This document shows positions 8,043 through 15,866 of a DNA stretch of 64,000 bases, one piece after another. The notes under the pieces were generated by a model. It saw nothing but the letters and a program-made list of their open reading frames with translations. It was not told the DNA's origin and made no database searches. Numbering within the stretch: the stretch's first letter is position 1; each line of letters starts with the position of its first letter. The stretch lies in the NCBI RefSeq assembly GCF_008087625.1, contig NZ_CP042997.1, positions 5,270,001 through 5,334,000 of the forward strand, read 5' to 3'. The position numbers were made by a program, and so were the translations under genes. Source of the stretch: Aquisphaera giovannonii (lineage in GTDB: Bacteria > Planctomycetota > Planctomycetia > Isosphaerales > Isosphaeraceae).

Positions 8043-8663
8043 TCACGGCTCCGGCGACTCGGGCCGCCGGGGGAGCAGGTCGGCGATGGGGAGGCGGGCG
8101 ACGACGGCCCCGTCCAGCACGAGCTCGGCGGACTCGTCCTCGGCGAGGATCGCGGGGGTGTCATACCGGCCTGCGGCCTCGGGGCCCCGGGCGAGGGTGT
8201 GGACCTCCAGGAGCCGGCGGTTCAGGTCCAGGATCCCGTACACCGGGATGCCCGCCGCCGCGTATCCCTTCGGCTTCTTCGTCCGGTCCTGCGCCGAGGT
8301 GTCGCAGACCTCGACCACGAGGGCCAGATCCCCGGGGGCGGGTCGACGGGCCTCGTATCGCCGCCTGTCCCCGCGTGCCACCGTCACGTCGGGCTCCGGC
8401 CGCCAGCGCCCCCAGGAGGCGATCGACTTCTCCTCCCGCACGTGATAGCCGGCCGGCAACACGGCCTTGAGCGCATCGGCGACCGCACCCACCGCGAAAT
8501 CATGCGGCGGGTTCTTCGTCACCTCGTAGACCTCACCGTCCAGGAGCTCGACGTGCCGCCCCTCGAACAGGCCGGCGTCCAGCATCCGTTCGAACTCGGC
8601 CGCCGAGAACCGCACCCGGCCGCCTCGGGGCGATGCCGCGGCCTGCCCGATCGTCGTCGCCAT
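8043..8663 (-). CDS. Uma2 family (DUF820) PD-(D/E)xK protein
   Basis: 206 aa. The start is the ATG at 8663; the frame is open further upstream but the extension is low-complexity. Uma2 features: N-terminal RFSAAEFERMLDAGLFEGRH with HVELLDGEVYEV, then RPEPDVTVARG (Asp of the nuclease core), ALVVEVCDTS (Glu), and KKPKGYAAAGIPVYGILDL (Lys and the conserved AxxGIPxYxIxD). The family has a restriction-endonuclease-like fold and is expanded in Cyanobacteria and Planctomycetota; its substrate is unknown. It is transcribed away from the DUF4365 gene, with about 370 bp between. Confidence 0.88.
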   Translation of the reverse strand: MATTIGQAAASPRGGRVRFSAAEFERMLDAGLFEGRHVELLDGEVYEVTKNPPHDFAVGAVADALKAVLPAGYHVREEKSIASWGRWRPEPDVTVARGDRRRYEARRPAPGDLALVVEVCDTSAQDRTKKPKGYAAAGIPVYGILDLNRRLLEVHTLARGPEAAGRYDTPAILAEDESAELVLDGAVVARLPIADLLPRRPESPEP

Positions 8664-9033
8664 CGTCGTGCCTCCGTTGCTCGCCAGGGCGCCACAGCGG
8701 CCCCGCCACGGCGAGGTATGCGACCACCACCCCAGTATCGGGCCTCGCGGGCAGACCGGCAACTGCCCTCGCGCGAAGACCTCCGCCCACTCCCACGCGG
8801 GGCCCGGAGGACGCTTCCCGCGACCGGCCAGTGGCAAGACCAGGGCAGAAGAAACGTCGGGGGCAGAGGGGACTCCGGGGTCGGATGCACCCCCGCAGGC
8901 CCTGCTTCCTGACTCCGCAGGCCTTGCAGGATCCCAGCTTGTTGCAAGGTTCCCGGGCTTCTGCTGCCAGCTTCGCCGTAAATCCGCTATGCTTTGGGAG
9001 GGCCCAGGTACCACGGCGAGCGGGTCGGTGACC
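8664..9033. other. Intergenic region between divergent genes
   Basis: No convincing gene. A TATGCT box near 8988-8993 could be a -10 element for the DUF4365 gene. Frames open through this region give low-complexity peptides. Confidence 0.4.
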
Positions 9034-9573
9034 GTGTCGAAGAAAGCCTCCCAGACGAAGATGCAGGCGGCCCGCAAGAGGCGGACGCGCGAGCACGTCA
9101 TCGAGGCCCTCAGCGTGGCGCACCTGCAGTACTTCGTCGCCAATGCGGGATTCACGATGGCGTCGTCCAAGGAGGATTACGGCTACGACCTGGTCGTCAC
9201 GACGTTCGATCGCGATGGGTACATGGACCCGATGGCCGTCTACGTCCAATTGAAGGCCTCCGAGCGCCTGACGCCTCTCGCCGACGGCGTCAGCTACTGC
9301 TTCGACCTTGACGTTCGCGACGACAATCAATGGGCGGATGAGATCAATCCGGTGTTCCTGATCCTCTATGAGGCGTCCTCGATCCGAGCCTACTGGCTCT
9401 ACTTCCAGGAATACTTGCGACAGGCGGGCGGGCCCAAGCCGAAGAAGGGCGCGAGGACGATCCGCGTCCGCGTGCCGAAGGGAAATCGGGTCAAGACGAG
9501 CTTCTTCCGGCATGCCAGGCATCTCAAGCAGAAGGTGCATGCCGAGCTGGGCGGGGGGAAGGCCGATGCTTAA
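9034..9573 (+). CDS. DUF4365 domain protein, nuclease-like
   Basis: 179 aa from the GTG at 9034; GTG 9028, ATG 8989 and ATG 9061 are alternatives in frame. The core fits DUF4365: a basic helix (KMQAARKRRTREHVIEALSVAHLQYFVANAGF), then SKEDYGYDLVV with the Asp of a PD-(D/E)xK-type site, and VYVQLKASERL with the Gln-x-Lys pair, followed by FLILYEASSIRAYWLYFQEYL. DUF4365 proteins are believed to be nuclease-like and often lie in defence or accessory loci. Its last codons overlap the next gene by 8 bp (ATGCTTAA), so the two are translated together. Confidence 0.75.
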   Translation: MSKKASQTKMQAARKRRTREHVIEALSVAHLQYFVANAGFTMASSKEDYGYDLVVTTFDRDGYMDPMAVYVQLKASERLTPLADGVSYCFDLDVRDDNQWADEINPVFLILYEASSIRAYWLYFQEYLRQAGGPKPKKGARTIRVRVPKGNRVKTSFFRHARHLKQKVHAELGGGKADA

Positions 9574-9979
9574 GACGGGGGCGACATTCGCAGAGGTGAA
9601 GGCCGCGCTGACCGAGCTGGGCTTCGGGCACCGATACACACCGAAACATGTCTTCTTCAAACACTCATCCGGCACGCCGTTCTTCGCCCTGCCACGCTAC
9701 GCGCCCGGCCAGCGCCTCAGCTCGATCCACGCGTTGATGATCCGCACTCAGCTCGAGGATGCCGGGCTGATCGAGGAGGCGGAGCCGCGGTGCCGGCCGC
9801 TCGTCGGGACGGTGCTGCAGAAGACCGGCGGCGTGGCGAAGGTGAAGGCGAAGAAGAAGGCCGGCACGCCGCCGGCAGCGGCCGGGAAGCCCGCACCGCC
9901 GAAAGCGGGCAAGAATGATGCTGGGGGGCCTGAAGGCGGCAGGAAGCCGTCCGCGACCAAGGCCAAGGCCCACGCCTGA
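9566..9979 (+). CDS. HicA-like small protein with basic tail
   Basis: 137 aa starting at ATG 9566 inside the end of the DUF4365 gene. Residues 1-75 (FAEVKAALTELGFGHRY, HVFFKHSSGTPFFALPRY, MIRTQLEDAGLI) follow the HicA/YcfA-like double-stranded-RNA-binding fold: a helix, a His-containing strand pair and a C-terminal helix. The remaining 60 residues are Lys/Ala/Pro/Gly-rich, a flexible basic tail common in nucleic-acid-binding proteins. In HicA toxins the conserved His is catalytic; here the GSH motif is replaced by PKHVFFKH, so toxin activity is uncertain. No HicB-type antitoxin follows. The overlap with the nuclease-like gene suggests a two-protein unit. Confidence 0.5.
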   Translation: MLKTGATFAEVKAALTELGFGHRYTPKHVFFKHSSGTPFFALPRYAPGQRLSSIHALMIRTQLEDAGLIEEAEPRCRPLVGTVLQKTGGVAKVKAKKKAGTPPAAAGKPAPPKAGKNDAGGPEGGRKPSATKAKAHA

Positions 9980-10044
9980 ACCGATTTCGGCTCCGGCCGC
10001 AGAATCGCCGGCGCCATGCGCGAAGGTGGCGAAGGCCCATTCCG

Positions 10045-10095
10045 CCCTCACCCCACCCCTCTCCCGCCGAGCGGGAGAGGGAGATATCTTCGCTC
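10045..10095 (+). repeat. REP-like palindrome, copy 1
   Basis: CCCTCACCCCACCCCT then CTCCCGCCGAGCGGGAG and GGAGATATCTTCGCTC. The palindrome CTCTCCCGCcgaGCGGGAGAG can form a strong hairpin. The 50-bp sequence is identical to 15460-15510. Confidence 0.85.
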
Positions 10096-10131
10096 CTCGG
10101 CCTCGGCCTCGGCCTCGGCCTCGGCCTCGGC
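10096..10131 (+). repeat. (CTCGGC)6 microsatellite
   Basis: Six exact copies of a hexanucleotide directly following REP-like copy 1. The matching position after the copy at 15460 holds unrelated sequence of similar length. Confidence 0.9.
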
Positions 10132-10290
10132 GGGCGCAACAGATCCAGCCAGCGCACTCTCGCGTCATGGCCGTCGAAAACGGCCGGTTTCCAACAACCC
10201 AGCGGGGGCGACCGATGGGCCCGGCACCGGGGCGGTGGTCCTCCTCCGTCGGGTCGGCGATGGATCGCCCCCGCGGTCCGGCGGGCCGGT

Positions 10291-10650
10291 TCACCAGCCC
10301 ATGAGGCGGACGCCCCCCGCGAGATAGGCGTGCTCGATCAGCAGATAGGCGATCGTCGCCGCCAGGAACAGCATCGCCATGGCGACGAGGTAGAGCACGA
10401 GGGCCGCCGTCGCGCCGATGCGGAGCCGCAGGCGGCGGAGGAGACGCCAGGCGCCCCAGCCCATCAGGCCGTAGAGGGCGAATCCGCCCGCCGCCAGGGC
10501 GATCAGGGTGGGCTCGCCCCGGCGCTGGTCCCGGATGTTGACCAGGGCGACGGCCACGAACAGGGCCAGCAGCCAGAGCTGCCAGACCCGGAACTGGACG
10601 GGCGTCCGCACCGGCCGGGAAGCGGCGTCGGGCGTCTCGGCGTGGGTCAT
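10291..10650 (-). CDS. Small three-helix membrane protein
   Basis: 119 aa, start ATG at 10650. Three hydrophobic segments are visible: VWQLWLLALFVAVALVNI (about 23-40), LIALAAGGFALYGLMGWGAW (about 50-69) and AALVLYLVAMAMLFLAATIAYLL (about 82-104), the last leading to a short C-terminus. Arg-rich loops (RLLRRLRLR) between helices 2 and 3 indicate the cytoplasmic side. No domain is recognised; similar CAAX-protease-adjacent or unknown small membrane proteins are common in planctomycetes. It stands alone, facing the repeat-rich region. Confidence 0.65.
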   Translation of the reverse strand: MTHAETPDAASRPVRTPVQFRVWQLWLLALFVAVALVNIRDQRRGEPTLIALAAGGFALYGLMGWGAWRLLRRLRLRIGATAALVLYLVAMAMLFLAATIAYLLIEHAYLAGGVRLMGW

Positions 10651-10910
10651 CGCGCACCTCGGATCCCCCCGCGGTGGCGATCCGGCCCATCCGGCGCGGG
10701 AGAGTCATGACAATTGTCCGAAGCGGCCCGCGTCCGGTCAAGGGGCGTCATCGCGTGATCGGACTCACCCCCACCTGTATCCCTCCGTCTTAATGAGGGG
10801 ATCGGCTCCGGCTCTCGCCGATCGTCAAGGAGAGCCCGAAGCGAGGCCAGGCCCCGCCACGGCCGGGACGGCGAAGTCATGCGGGCGATCCCGAGGCGTC
10901 GCCGGCGGAT

Positions 10911-11012
10911 GGGATGACCACCACGGATGGCGCGGATAACACGGATGGGAGTCGATCCGATGCTCCCCGCTCCGTCATCCGCGGCATCCGCGCCATCCGT
11001 GGTGGCCATCCC
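10911..11012. repeat. Long inverted repeat, CCACGGATGG type, copy A
   Basis: Left arm 10911-10937 and right arm 10986-11012 are reverse complements over 27 bp with one mismatch; the 48-bp loop contains further ACGGATGG and CATCCG units. It could form a long hairpin. Confidence 0.85.
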
Positions 11013-11786
11013 GCCTCTGGGCCGGGTCTGCTCCTCCGCCTCGGCGTCCCGCCGCGATTCCGCCACGGTCGCCCGGAGACCTCGACCAGGCGCCAGGTTG
11101 TGGTCCCGGGGATGGGGATGATGCCGGCGATCTCGACCGGCGGCCCGGACCGCGGCCGGCGACCGGGATGCGCGATCGGCCGGATCTCGGCGATGACGGC
11201 GATTCCACCGGCGACGAAATCGGAGAAATCCGCGCGTCGACGCGCGAAAACCGCCCAACATGGCGCCAGTCTCTTATATAGGGGCATCGCGGTGCGCGTC
11301 GCGCGGGGCGGCGCCGCGATCGGGGATCGTTGCGGCCGGCCGTCCCTCGCCATGCCGCTACCCGGTCGATGGCGGATGGGGCGGCGGTCGACGGGGCGGC
11401 GATCGGCCGATTTTCGGTCGTGCTCGCGAAATCGGCCGTCCCGTCGCGCGGACCATGCCGGAGAGGGCCGCCGCGCGGGCGGCGTGCGGGGGCATCGCGT
11501 GTCGATTGGCAATTCGGATGTCGGTAGCCCGGCAGGCCCGGCGCCGGCCCGCGGGCCCCGTGCGGGTCGCGGGATCGGGGATGATCGGGGGGCCGGGAAT
11601 CGGGAATCGCTCGGGAGGCTCCGGGGGTGGGCTGACGGCCCCAACGTCTCCGGCGGGGCACGCCGGAGGCGACCGGGGGGCACGAGGAGGTGTCGAAACG
11701 CGTGAAGGACGGGGGCGGCGAAGCGGGATCGTCCCGAATGCTAGAGCCCCAACTTGACACCTCGCCGGGGAATTTATGGACATGTG

Positions 11787-11808
11787 ACCACCCGCGTGAG
11801 CGGGTGGT
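11787..11808. repeat. Perfect 9-bp hairpin
   Basis: ACCACCCGC, loop GTGA, GCGGGTGGT. A compact GC hairpin without a T tract, embedded in non-coding sequence; more like a dispersed palindrome than a terminator. Confidence 0.7.
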
Positions 11809-11900
11809 TCGGACGGGCGAAGCCTCCAGCCTCCGGCGTCAGCCGGATCTGCGGGACCGGCCTCGGCCCGCGGGAGGAGCCTCGTCCTCGCCTCGGTGCC

Positions 11901-11979
11901 CGACCCTGCTTCGAAAGCTGCGCCGCAAGTCCATCCGATGGAATACCTTGACTGCGGTTTTCGATCGGCTTCGCCGCCC
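11901..11979 (+). repeat. Dispersed 78-bp repeat, forward copy
   Basis: Contains TGCTTCGAAAG, CGCCGCAAGTCC and CGGTTTTCGATCGGCTTCGC. About three quarters of its bases match the reverse complement of 12384-12461, so the two form an inverted pair around the copy-B inverted repeat. Confidence 0.75.
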
Positions 11980-11995
11980 AAGAAGCGGAGAGGAC

Positions 11996-12090
11996 CCACC
12001 ACGGATGGCACGGAGAACACGGATGGAACGCGGGCCGCCCGCGCCGATCCGTCATCCGTGCCATCCGTGCCATCCGTGCCATCCGTGGTC
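11996..12090. repeat. Inverted repeat, CCACGGATGG type, copy B
   Basis: Left arm CCACCACGGATGGCACGGA at 11996-12014; the right side is a 9-bp tandem (CATCCGTGC, four units at about 12053-12088) that is its reverse complement. Same sequence theme as copy A at 10911-11012. Confidence 0.8.
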
Positions 12091-12303
12091 GTTGAAGATG
12101 CCCGCGACGAACGGTGCCCCATCGTGGCGCCTCCCCCGCCGCAACGCCTCGGCGTGGCTCCGCTCGTCCCGCGAGCCTGGGCGACGACCGGAGCCACCGT
12201 CGGGCCGGATGGCTGCCGCGGGGTGGCCGGGACATCCTCGGCGATCGGCACGGGCCGGCACCCCGCGGGCCGGCCTCGCCTCGCCCAGGGCCACGCCGCT
12301 CCC

Positions 12304-12516
12304 GGGGCGTCGCGATGCTCCGCCCCGGCCGCCCGGGTTGCGTTCGGGAGGCAGGGGAAGGTGTGAAAAACCTCGGCGCGAGGGGGTGGCGAAGCCGTTC
12401 GAAAACCGAGGTTGGGTTGTTTCCGGATAAGGACTTGCGGCGAGACTTTCGAAGCAGGTCGTGCCGACGACTGGAGCCACGGACGGGGGCGATTGCGGCC
12501 GGGGCGTCGCGATGCT
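12304..12516 (+). repeat. Direct repeat pair of 18 bp
   Basis: GGGGCGTCGCGATGCTCC occurs at 12304-12321 and again at 12499-12516, bracketing the reverse copy of the dispersed repeat. Confidence 0.6.
12384..12461 (-). repeat. Dispersed 78-bp repeat, reverse copy
   Basis: Read on the minus strand it gives CGACCTGCTTCGAAAG, TCGCCGCAAGTCC, CGGTTTTCGAACGGCTTCGC, matching 11901-11979. Confidence 0.75.
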
Positions 12517-12759
12517 CCTCTCCCGTCATCTGGACGTCTTTATGCTCTGTGGCTGACGGGACCCGGGTCGGCTTATCGGGACCCGCAAATCGAGCCGAGC
12601 GGTCCCTCCGGTCCCCTACCTCCATCGTTGGGGAAGGTCAGGGAGGGGGGCTGCAGGGCCTTCGATCGGAGGGCGAGCCGACGATGGCGAGCGGGCCCTC
12701 GACGAGATGCCCGAGTCTTCCTCCTGTCCGAGGCGGTCGCCCCCTCTCCCTACCCCTCC

Positions 12760-12765
12760 CCCGCG
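12760..12765. repeat. IS481 target-site duplication, left copy
   Basis: CCCGCG next to the left end, repeated at 14051-14056. Confidence 0.7.
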
Positions 12766-14050
12766 TGTATGGACCGGAGACATGGGTGGCGCGCGTTCGG
12801 GGACATGGGTGACGGGTCAGTGGAGGTCATTGTGCGCCCGGAGGTCGATGCCGGCAACCCGGTGGACGCCGAAGTAGACGCCGAAGGAGCCGTCGGCGTC
12901 GGCCGGCCGCACGGCCACGCGCTCGCCGCGGAACGCCTTGCCCAGGACGGCCCGGCGGCCGCGGAAGCTGATGGTCCCGTCGCAGGCCACCTTCCGCACC
13001 GCGTCGCCGGGGCCGTACTCCCACGAGGGGGGCGCCTCGGGGTAGGGCCGCTCGCTCATGCGGTAGCGGCTCGCCGGCACCGCCAGCCCCAGCGCCTCGT
13101 GCGGCCGCCGGTGGTTGTAGGTCTCGCGCCACGCCTCGAAGCCGGACCGGCAGGCCTCCAGGTCGCGGAAGGCCCGCCCCTGGATGACCTCCGCCTTGAG
13201 GGTGCGGTGGAACCGCTCGTCCTTGCCCTGGGTCTGGGGGTGGAACGGGCGGCCGTGGCTGACGCCGACGCCCAGCCGCAGCAGCCACACCGTCAGGCCC
13301 GTGTGCCGCGCCTCGCCGCCGCAGGGGCCCCAGGGCGAGCCGTTGTCGCAGAGGATCCGCTCGGGCAGGCCGTGGGCGCGGAAGGTGGCCTCCAGGAGGC
13401 GGCGCACCGTGGCCTCGCGCTGGTCGCCGCAGGCGTAGAGGCCCACGGCGTAGCGCGAGTGGTCGTCGAGGATCGTCAGCGGGTGGCAGCGGCCGGCCCC
13501 GGCGGCGAAGTGGCCCTTGAAGTCCATCTGCCAGAGGCGGTTGGGGGCGTCGTGCTCGAAGCGCACCCAGGGCGTCGCCGCCGCGGAGGCGGCCGGGTCG
13601 AGCCGGCCGTGGCGGCGGAGGATGGCGGTGATGGTGCTGGCGGCCGGGACGGCCGCCATCCCCATGGCGGCGAGGCGGGCGCGGAGCTTGCGGCCGCCCC
13701 AGGCGGGGTGGTCGTCGCGGAGGCGCAGGACGGCGGCCTCGAGGTCCCCCGGGCAGCGGGCCGGCGAGGAGGCCGGGCGGCGGGGGCGGTCGGCCAGGGC
13801 GTCGTCGCCGCCATCGCGGTGGCGGGCGATCCACTTGTAGGCGGTCTTGGGGCTGATGGCGAAGCGGCGGCACAACTCGCGGACGTTGGCCCCCTCGGCG
13901 GCGGCCAGGGCGACGAACTCGAGGCGCTGGGACATGAGCGACACATCCTTCCAGGGCATGGCGGGCCTCCTCGTTGTGGGGCCCGCCAGGATGCCACGAT
14001 GTGTCACCCATGTCCCCGAACACCTGTTACCCATCTCCCCGGTCTATACA
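12766..14050 (-). mobile_element. IS481-type insertion element
   Basis: 1285 bp bounded by 48-bp terminal inverted repeats (12766-12813 and 14003-14050) that agree at 40 positions, including an unbroken 19-bp inner part GTTCGGGGACATGGGTGAC. The outer ends start TGTATGGACCGG and TGTATAGACCGG. A 6-bp direct repeat CCCGCG flanks the element. It contains a single full-length transposase gene and nothing else. Confidence 0.9.
12817..13959 (-). CDS. IS481-type DDE transposase
   Basis: 380 aa from ATG 13959; the longer frame would begin inside the terminal repeat. Residues about 5-60 form an HTH (RLEFVALAAAEGANVRELCR, RFAISPKTAYKWIARHR), followed by a second HTH-like segment (HPAWGGRKLRARLAAMG). 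The integrase core shows PNRLWQMDFKGHF (first Asp), LTILDDHSRYAVGLYA, ERILCDNGSPWG (second Asp) and HPQTQGKDERFHRTLKAEV (Glu of the triad). The tail WRETYNHRRPHEALGLAVPASRY is characteristic of IS481/IS3-type enzymes. No frameshift is needed, consistent with IS481 rather than IS3. Confidence 0.93.
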   Translation of the reverse strand: MPWKDVSLMSQRLEFVALAAAEGANVRELCRRFAISPKTAYKWIARHRDGGDDALADRPRRPASSPARCPGDLEAAVLRLRDDHPAWGGRKLRARLAAMGMAAVPAASTITAILRRHGRLDPAASAAATPWVRFEHDAPNRLWQMDFKGHFAAGAGRCHPLTILDDHSRYAVGLYACGDQREATVRRLLEATFRAHGLPERILCDNGSPWGPCGGEARHTGLTVWLLRLGVGVSHGRPFHPQTQGKDERFHRTLKAEVIQGRAFRDLEACRSGFEAWRETYNHRRPHEALGLAVPASRYRMSERPYPEAPPSWEYGPGDAVRKVACDGTISFRGRRAVLGKAFRGERVAVRPADADGSFGVYFGVHRVAGIDLRAHNDLH

Positions 14051-14056
14051 CCCGCG
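14051..14056. repeat. IS481 target-site duplication, right copy
   Basis: CCCGCG directly after the right end. Joining the flanks restores a C-run/G-run hairpin (CCCCTCCCCC, short loop, GGGGGGAGGGG). Confidence 0.7.
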
Positions 14057-14130
14057 GTGGGGGGAGGGGACCGGAGGGAGGCGTCCCGACTCGTGGGGGC
14101 GGACACGCTTCGTGAGGGGGAAATCGAATC

Positions 14131-14166
14131 CGGCCTCCTCCTTGACCCGAGGGGGGTGGGAGGCCG
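14131..14166 (-). terminator. Possible terminator hairpin after nagB-like gene
   Basis: CGGCCTCC (14131-14138) and GGAGGCCG (14159-14166) can pair 50 bp downstream of the nagB-like stop on the minus strand. The loop is long and no T run is present, so this is weak. Confidence 0.3.
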
Positions 14167-14216
14167 AAGGCCGGACCGGCGTGGACGCCTTCCTCGCCGG
14201 GGTCTCCTCCTGCCGG

Positions 14217-15023
14217 TCAGCTCACCAGCTTCGCCGCCTCGCGGTCGAGGTGGAGGGTGGCGGACTTGTGGCGGCGGAGGATGGAGGCGGGGCAGGACTC
14301 GGCGACCGGGCCGCGGAGGGTGTTGAGCACGGCGTCGGCCTTGCGGGGACCGGTGACGACCACGGAGAGGACCGGGGCCCGCATCAGGGCGGGGATCGTG
14401 AGGGTCAGGGCGTGGGTGGGGACGTCGTCGATGTGGCCGAAGCCGCCGTCGTGGACCTGCTGCTTGCGGCAGGCGGCGTCCAGGCGGACGGGCTTGACGA
14501 GGACCGGATCCAGGAAGTCGGCGACCGGCGGGTCGTTGAACGCGAGGTGCCCGTTCTCGCCGATCCCCGCGCAGACGATGTCCGGCGGCTCGTTCAGGAG
14601 GACCTCCTCGTATTCCAGGCAGGTCCGCAGGGGGCGGTCGGCGCGCTCGCCGGGGATGAGGCGGAGGCGGGATGCGTCCAGGCCGACGAGGCGGAAGAGG
14701 CGCTCCTGGAGGTACCGGCGGAACGAGGCGGGGTGGTCGGCCTTGAGCCCGAGGTACTCGTCCATGTGCAGGCCGACGACCCGGGACCAGTCCACGTCCT
14801 TGGCGGCGACGAGGCCGGCGAGGAAGGCGTCCTGGCTGGGCGCGGCCGCGAAGAGGACGTTGGCCCGCCCCGCCTCCTCCTGGCGGCGGCGGATCGCCCG
14901 GCCGACCTCCATGGCCGCGGCCCGGCCGGCCTGGGCCCGGTCCTCGTGGACGACGACCTGGAGGGAATCGACGGCGAATCGCGACGGCGGCTTGACGAGC
15001 AGATCGGGGCCGGGGCCGCTCAT
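14217..15023 (-). CDS. nagB: Glucosamine-6-phosphate deaminase-like protein
   Basis: 268 aa from ATG 15023, preceded by GAGGAG 8 nt upstream; a frame extension to 15062 is possible but less well supported. It belongs to the NagB/6-phosphogluconolactonase fold: VVGLHMDEYLGL (catalytic Asp of the DEY motif), FRRYLQERLF, VCAGIGENGHLAFNDPP (the active-site loop; Asn stands where E. coli NagB has Asp141, as in several other bacterial NagBs, and Asp replaces the following Glu), ALTLTIPALM and GPRKADAVLNTLRGPV with a final CPASILRRH. This combination points to deamination of glucosamine-6-phosphate to fructose-6-phosphate in amino-sugar catabolism. It stands alone between an IS element and repeats. 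Confidence 0.8.
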   Translation of the reverse strand: MSGPGPDLLVKPPSRFAVDSLQVVVHEDRAQAGRAAAMEVGRAIRRRQEEAGRANVLFAAAPSQDAFLAGLVAAKDVDWSRVVGLHMDEYLGLKADHPASFRRYLQERLFRLVGLDASRLRLIPGERADRPLRTCLEYEEVLLNEPPDIVCAGIGENGHLAFNDPPVADFLDPVLVKPVRLDAACRKQQVHDGGFGHIDDVPTHALTLTIPALMRAPVLSVVVTGPRKADAVLNTLRGPVAESCPASILRRHKSATLHLDREAAKLVS

Positions 15024-15329
15024 GGGGAGGCTCCTCAGCGGGGCCGGGTCGCGAGGAGGCATCCCCGCCCGGCCCGGTCCGCTCTCGGGTCGGCGCCAGG
15101 CCCCCTCCGCCCGGTCGGCGCAAAGGTTATCCGAACGCCCGCGGTTGTGCCATCGGGGATCGCCCCGCGGGACGGCCCGGACGCATCGGGCCCCGGGCGG
15201 GGCGGCGGGTCGAATCCGGACCGGGAGGGCGAGGCGGGCCTGTTGAAGATAGGCCGTTTCCGGCGGCGTTGTCGTGAGATCGCGACGGCCCTATCCGCTA
15301 CGCCGACCGAGGACGAGGGGCGAAGACAG

Positions 15330-15511
15330 CTCCCTCTCCCGCTCGGCGGGAGAGGGCTGGGGTGAGGGTCCTCGATCGCCGCACTTTCGCGGTGGACTCC
15401 CGATCTCGGGCTCGCTGCATTCGCGAGAGCACAAGGTCCGCGGGCGGAGGCTCAACCCGCCCTCACCCCACCCCTCTCCCGCCGAGCGGGAGAGGGAGAT
15501 ATCTTCGCTCG
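15330..15511. repeat. MITE-like element with REP-like inverted ends
   Basis: Left end 15330-15368 (CTCCCTCTCCCGCTCGGCGG ... GGGGTGAGGG) is the reverse complement of the right end 15460-15497. The 90-bp interior (TCCTCGATCGCC, TTCGCGG, GGCTCGC, GCGGAGGC) resembles, on the opposite strand, the interior at 18821-18911. That shared interior suggests one unit of about 170-180 bp that has been copied, not two independent palindromes. Confidence 0.7.
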
Positions 15512-15608
15512 CCTTCCTTTGCTTTTGCTCGCCGGCCGTGGCTGGCGCAACAGATACGCGCGGCGAGTCCGATGGCTTGCGTCCCCGAAGATCGCCTCTT
15601 TCATCCGC

Positions 15609-15646
15609 CCACCCCACCTCTCCCGCAAGTGGGCGAGGGAGAGGGA
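15609..15646 (+). repeat. REP-like palindrome, diverged copy
   Basis: CCACCCCACCTCTCCCGCaagtGGGCGAGGGAGAGGG-type palindrome with a changed loop, about 100 bp after the preceding element. Confidence 0.7.
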
Positions 15647-15866
15647 TGGCGGACCGGCCGCACAACAGATCCGGGGATAATCCACCCGGCCGATCGCCCT
15701 CTTCCCAGCACCCCAGGGCGAGGCTCCCGCCGGGCCGGGCGCGGCGGGTGAAAGGTGGATGAAGGCGGGCGGGGCGGTGTCGACAGCCGGGGCGCCGGGC
15801 CCGAGAATGGTCCGACGATCCATCGCCCCCGCCGAGGGGCCCCGAAGCCCGCGTGGAGTCCCCCCG

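Larger units (their letters stand above)
10651..12759. other. Gene-poor, repeat-rich region
   Basis: About 2.1 kb without a convincing gene. Frames in this stretch encode Arg/Pro/Gly-rich, repeat-derived peptides that change frame without a consistent codon pattern. The best candidate for a decayed gene is a minus-strand frame starting near 11287 whose codons end almost always in G or C (VEIAGIIPIPGTTTWRLVEV) before running into the inverted repeat at 11012. The rest consists of inverted repeats, a hairpin and a dispersed repeat pair listed separately. Confidence 0.6.
15024..15866. other. Repeat-filled intergenic region
   Basis: About 840 bp between divergent genes. It holds a complete two-ended REP-like element (15330-15511) and a third copy (15609-15646). 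Motif CAACAGAT follows each of the last two at about 15546 and 15664. Nothing gene-like was found. Confidence 0.7.

Noticed and set aside
10651-12759. Several overlapping frames of 140-290 aa
   Set aside because: Frames run through inverted repeats, peptides are Arg/Pro/Gly-rich and mutually contradictory; at most a short decayed frame near 11287.
14217-15023. 6-phosphogluconolactonase
   Set aside because: The GLHMDEYLGL and GIGENGHLAFNDP motifs fit glucosamine-6-phosphate deaminase better.
15759-15866. Longer start for the YVTN/phosphoesterase gene
   Set aside because: The upstream 36 codons do not form a leader; the ATG at 15867 gives a signal peptide and has a GGAG site.
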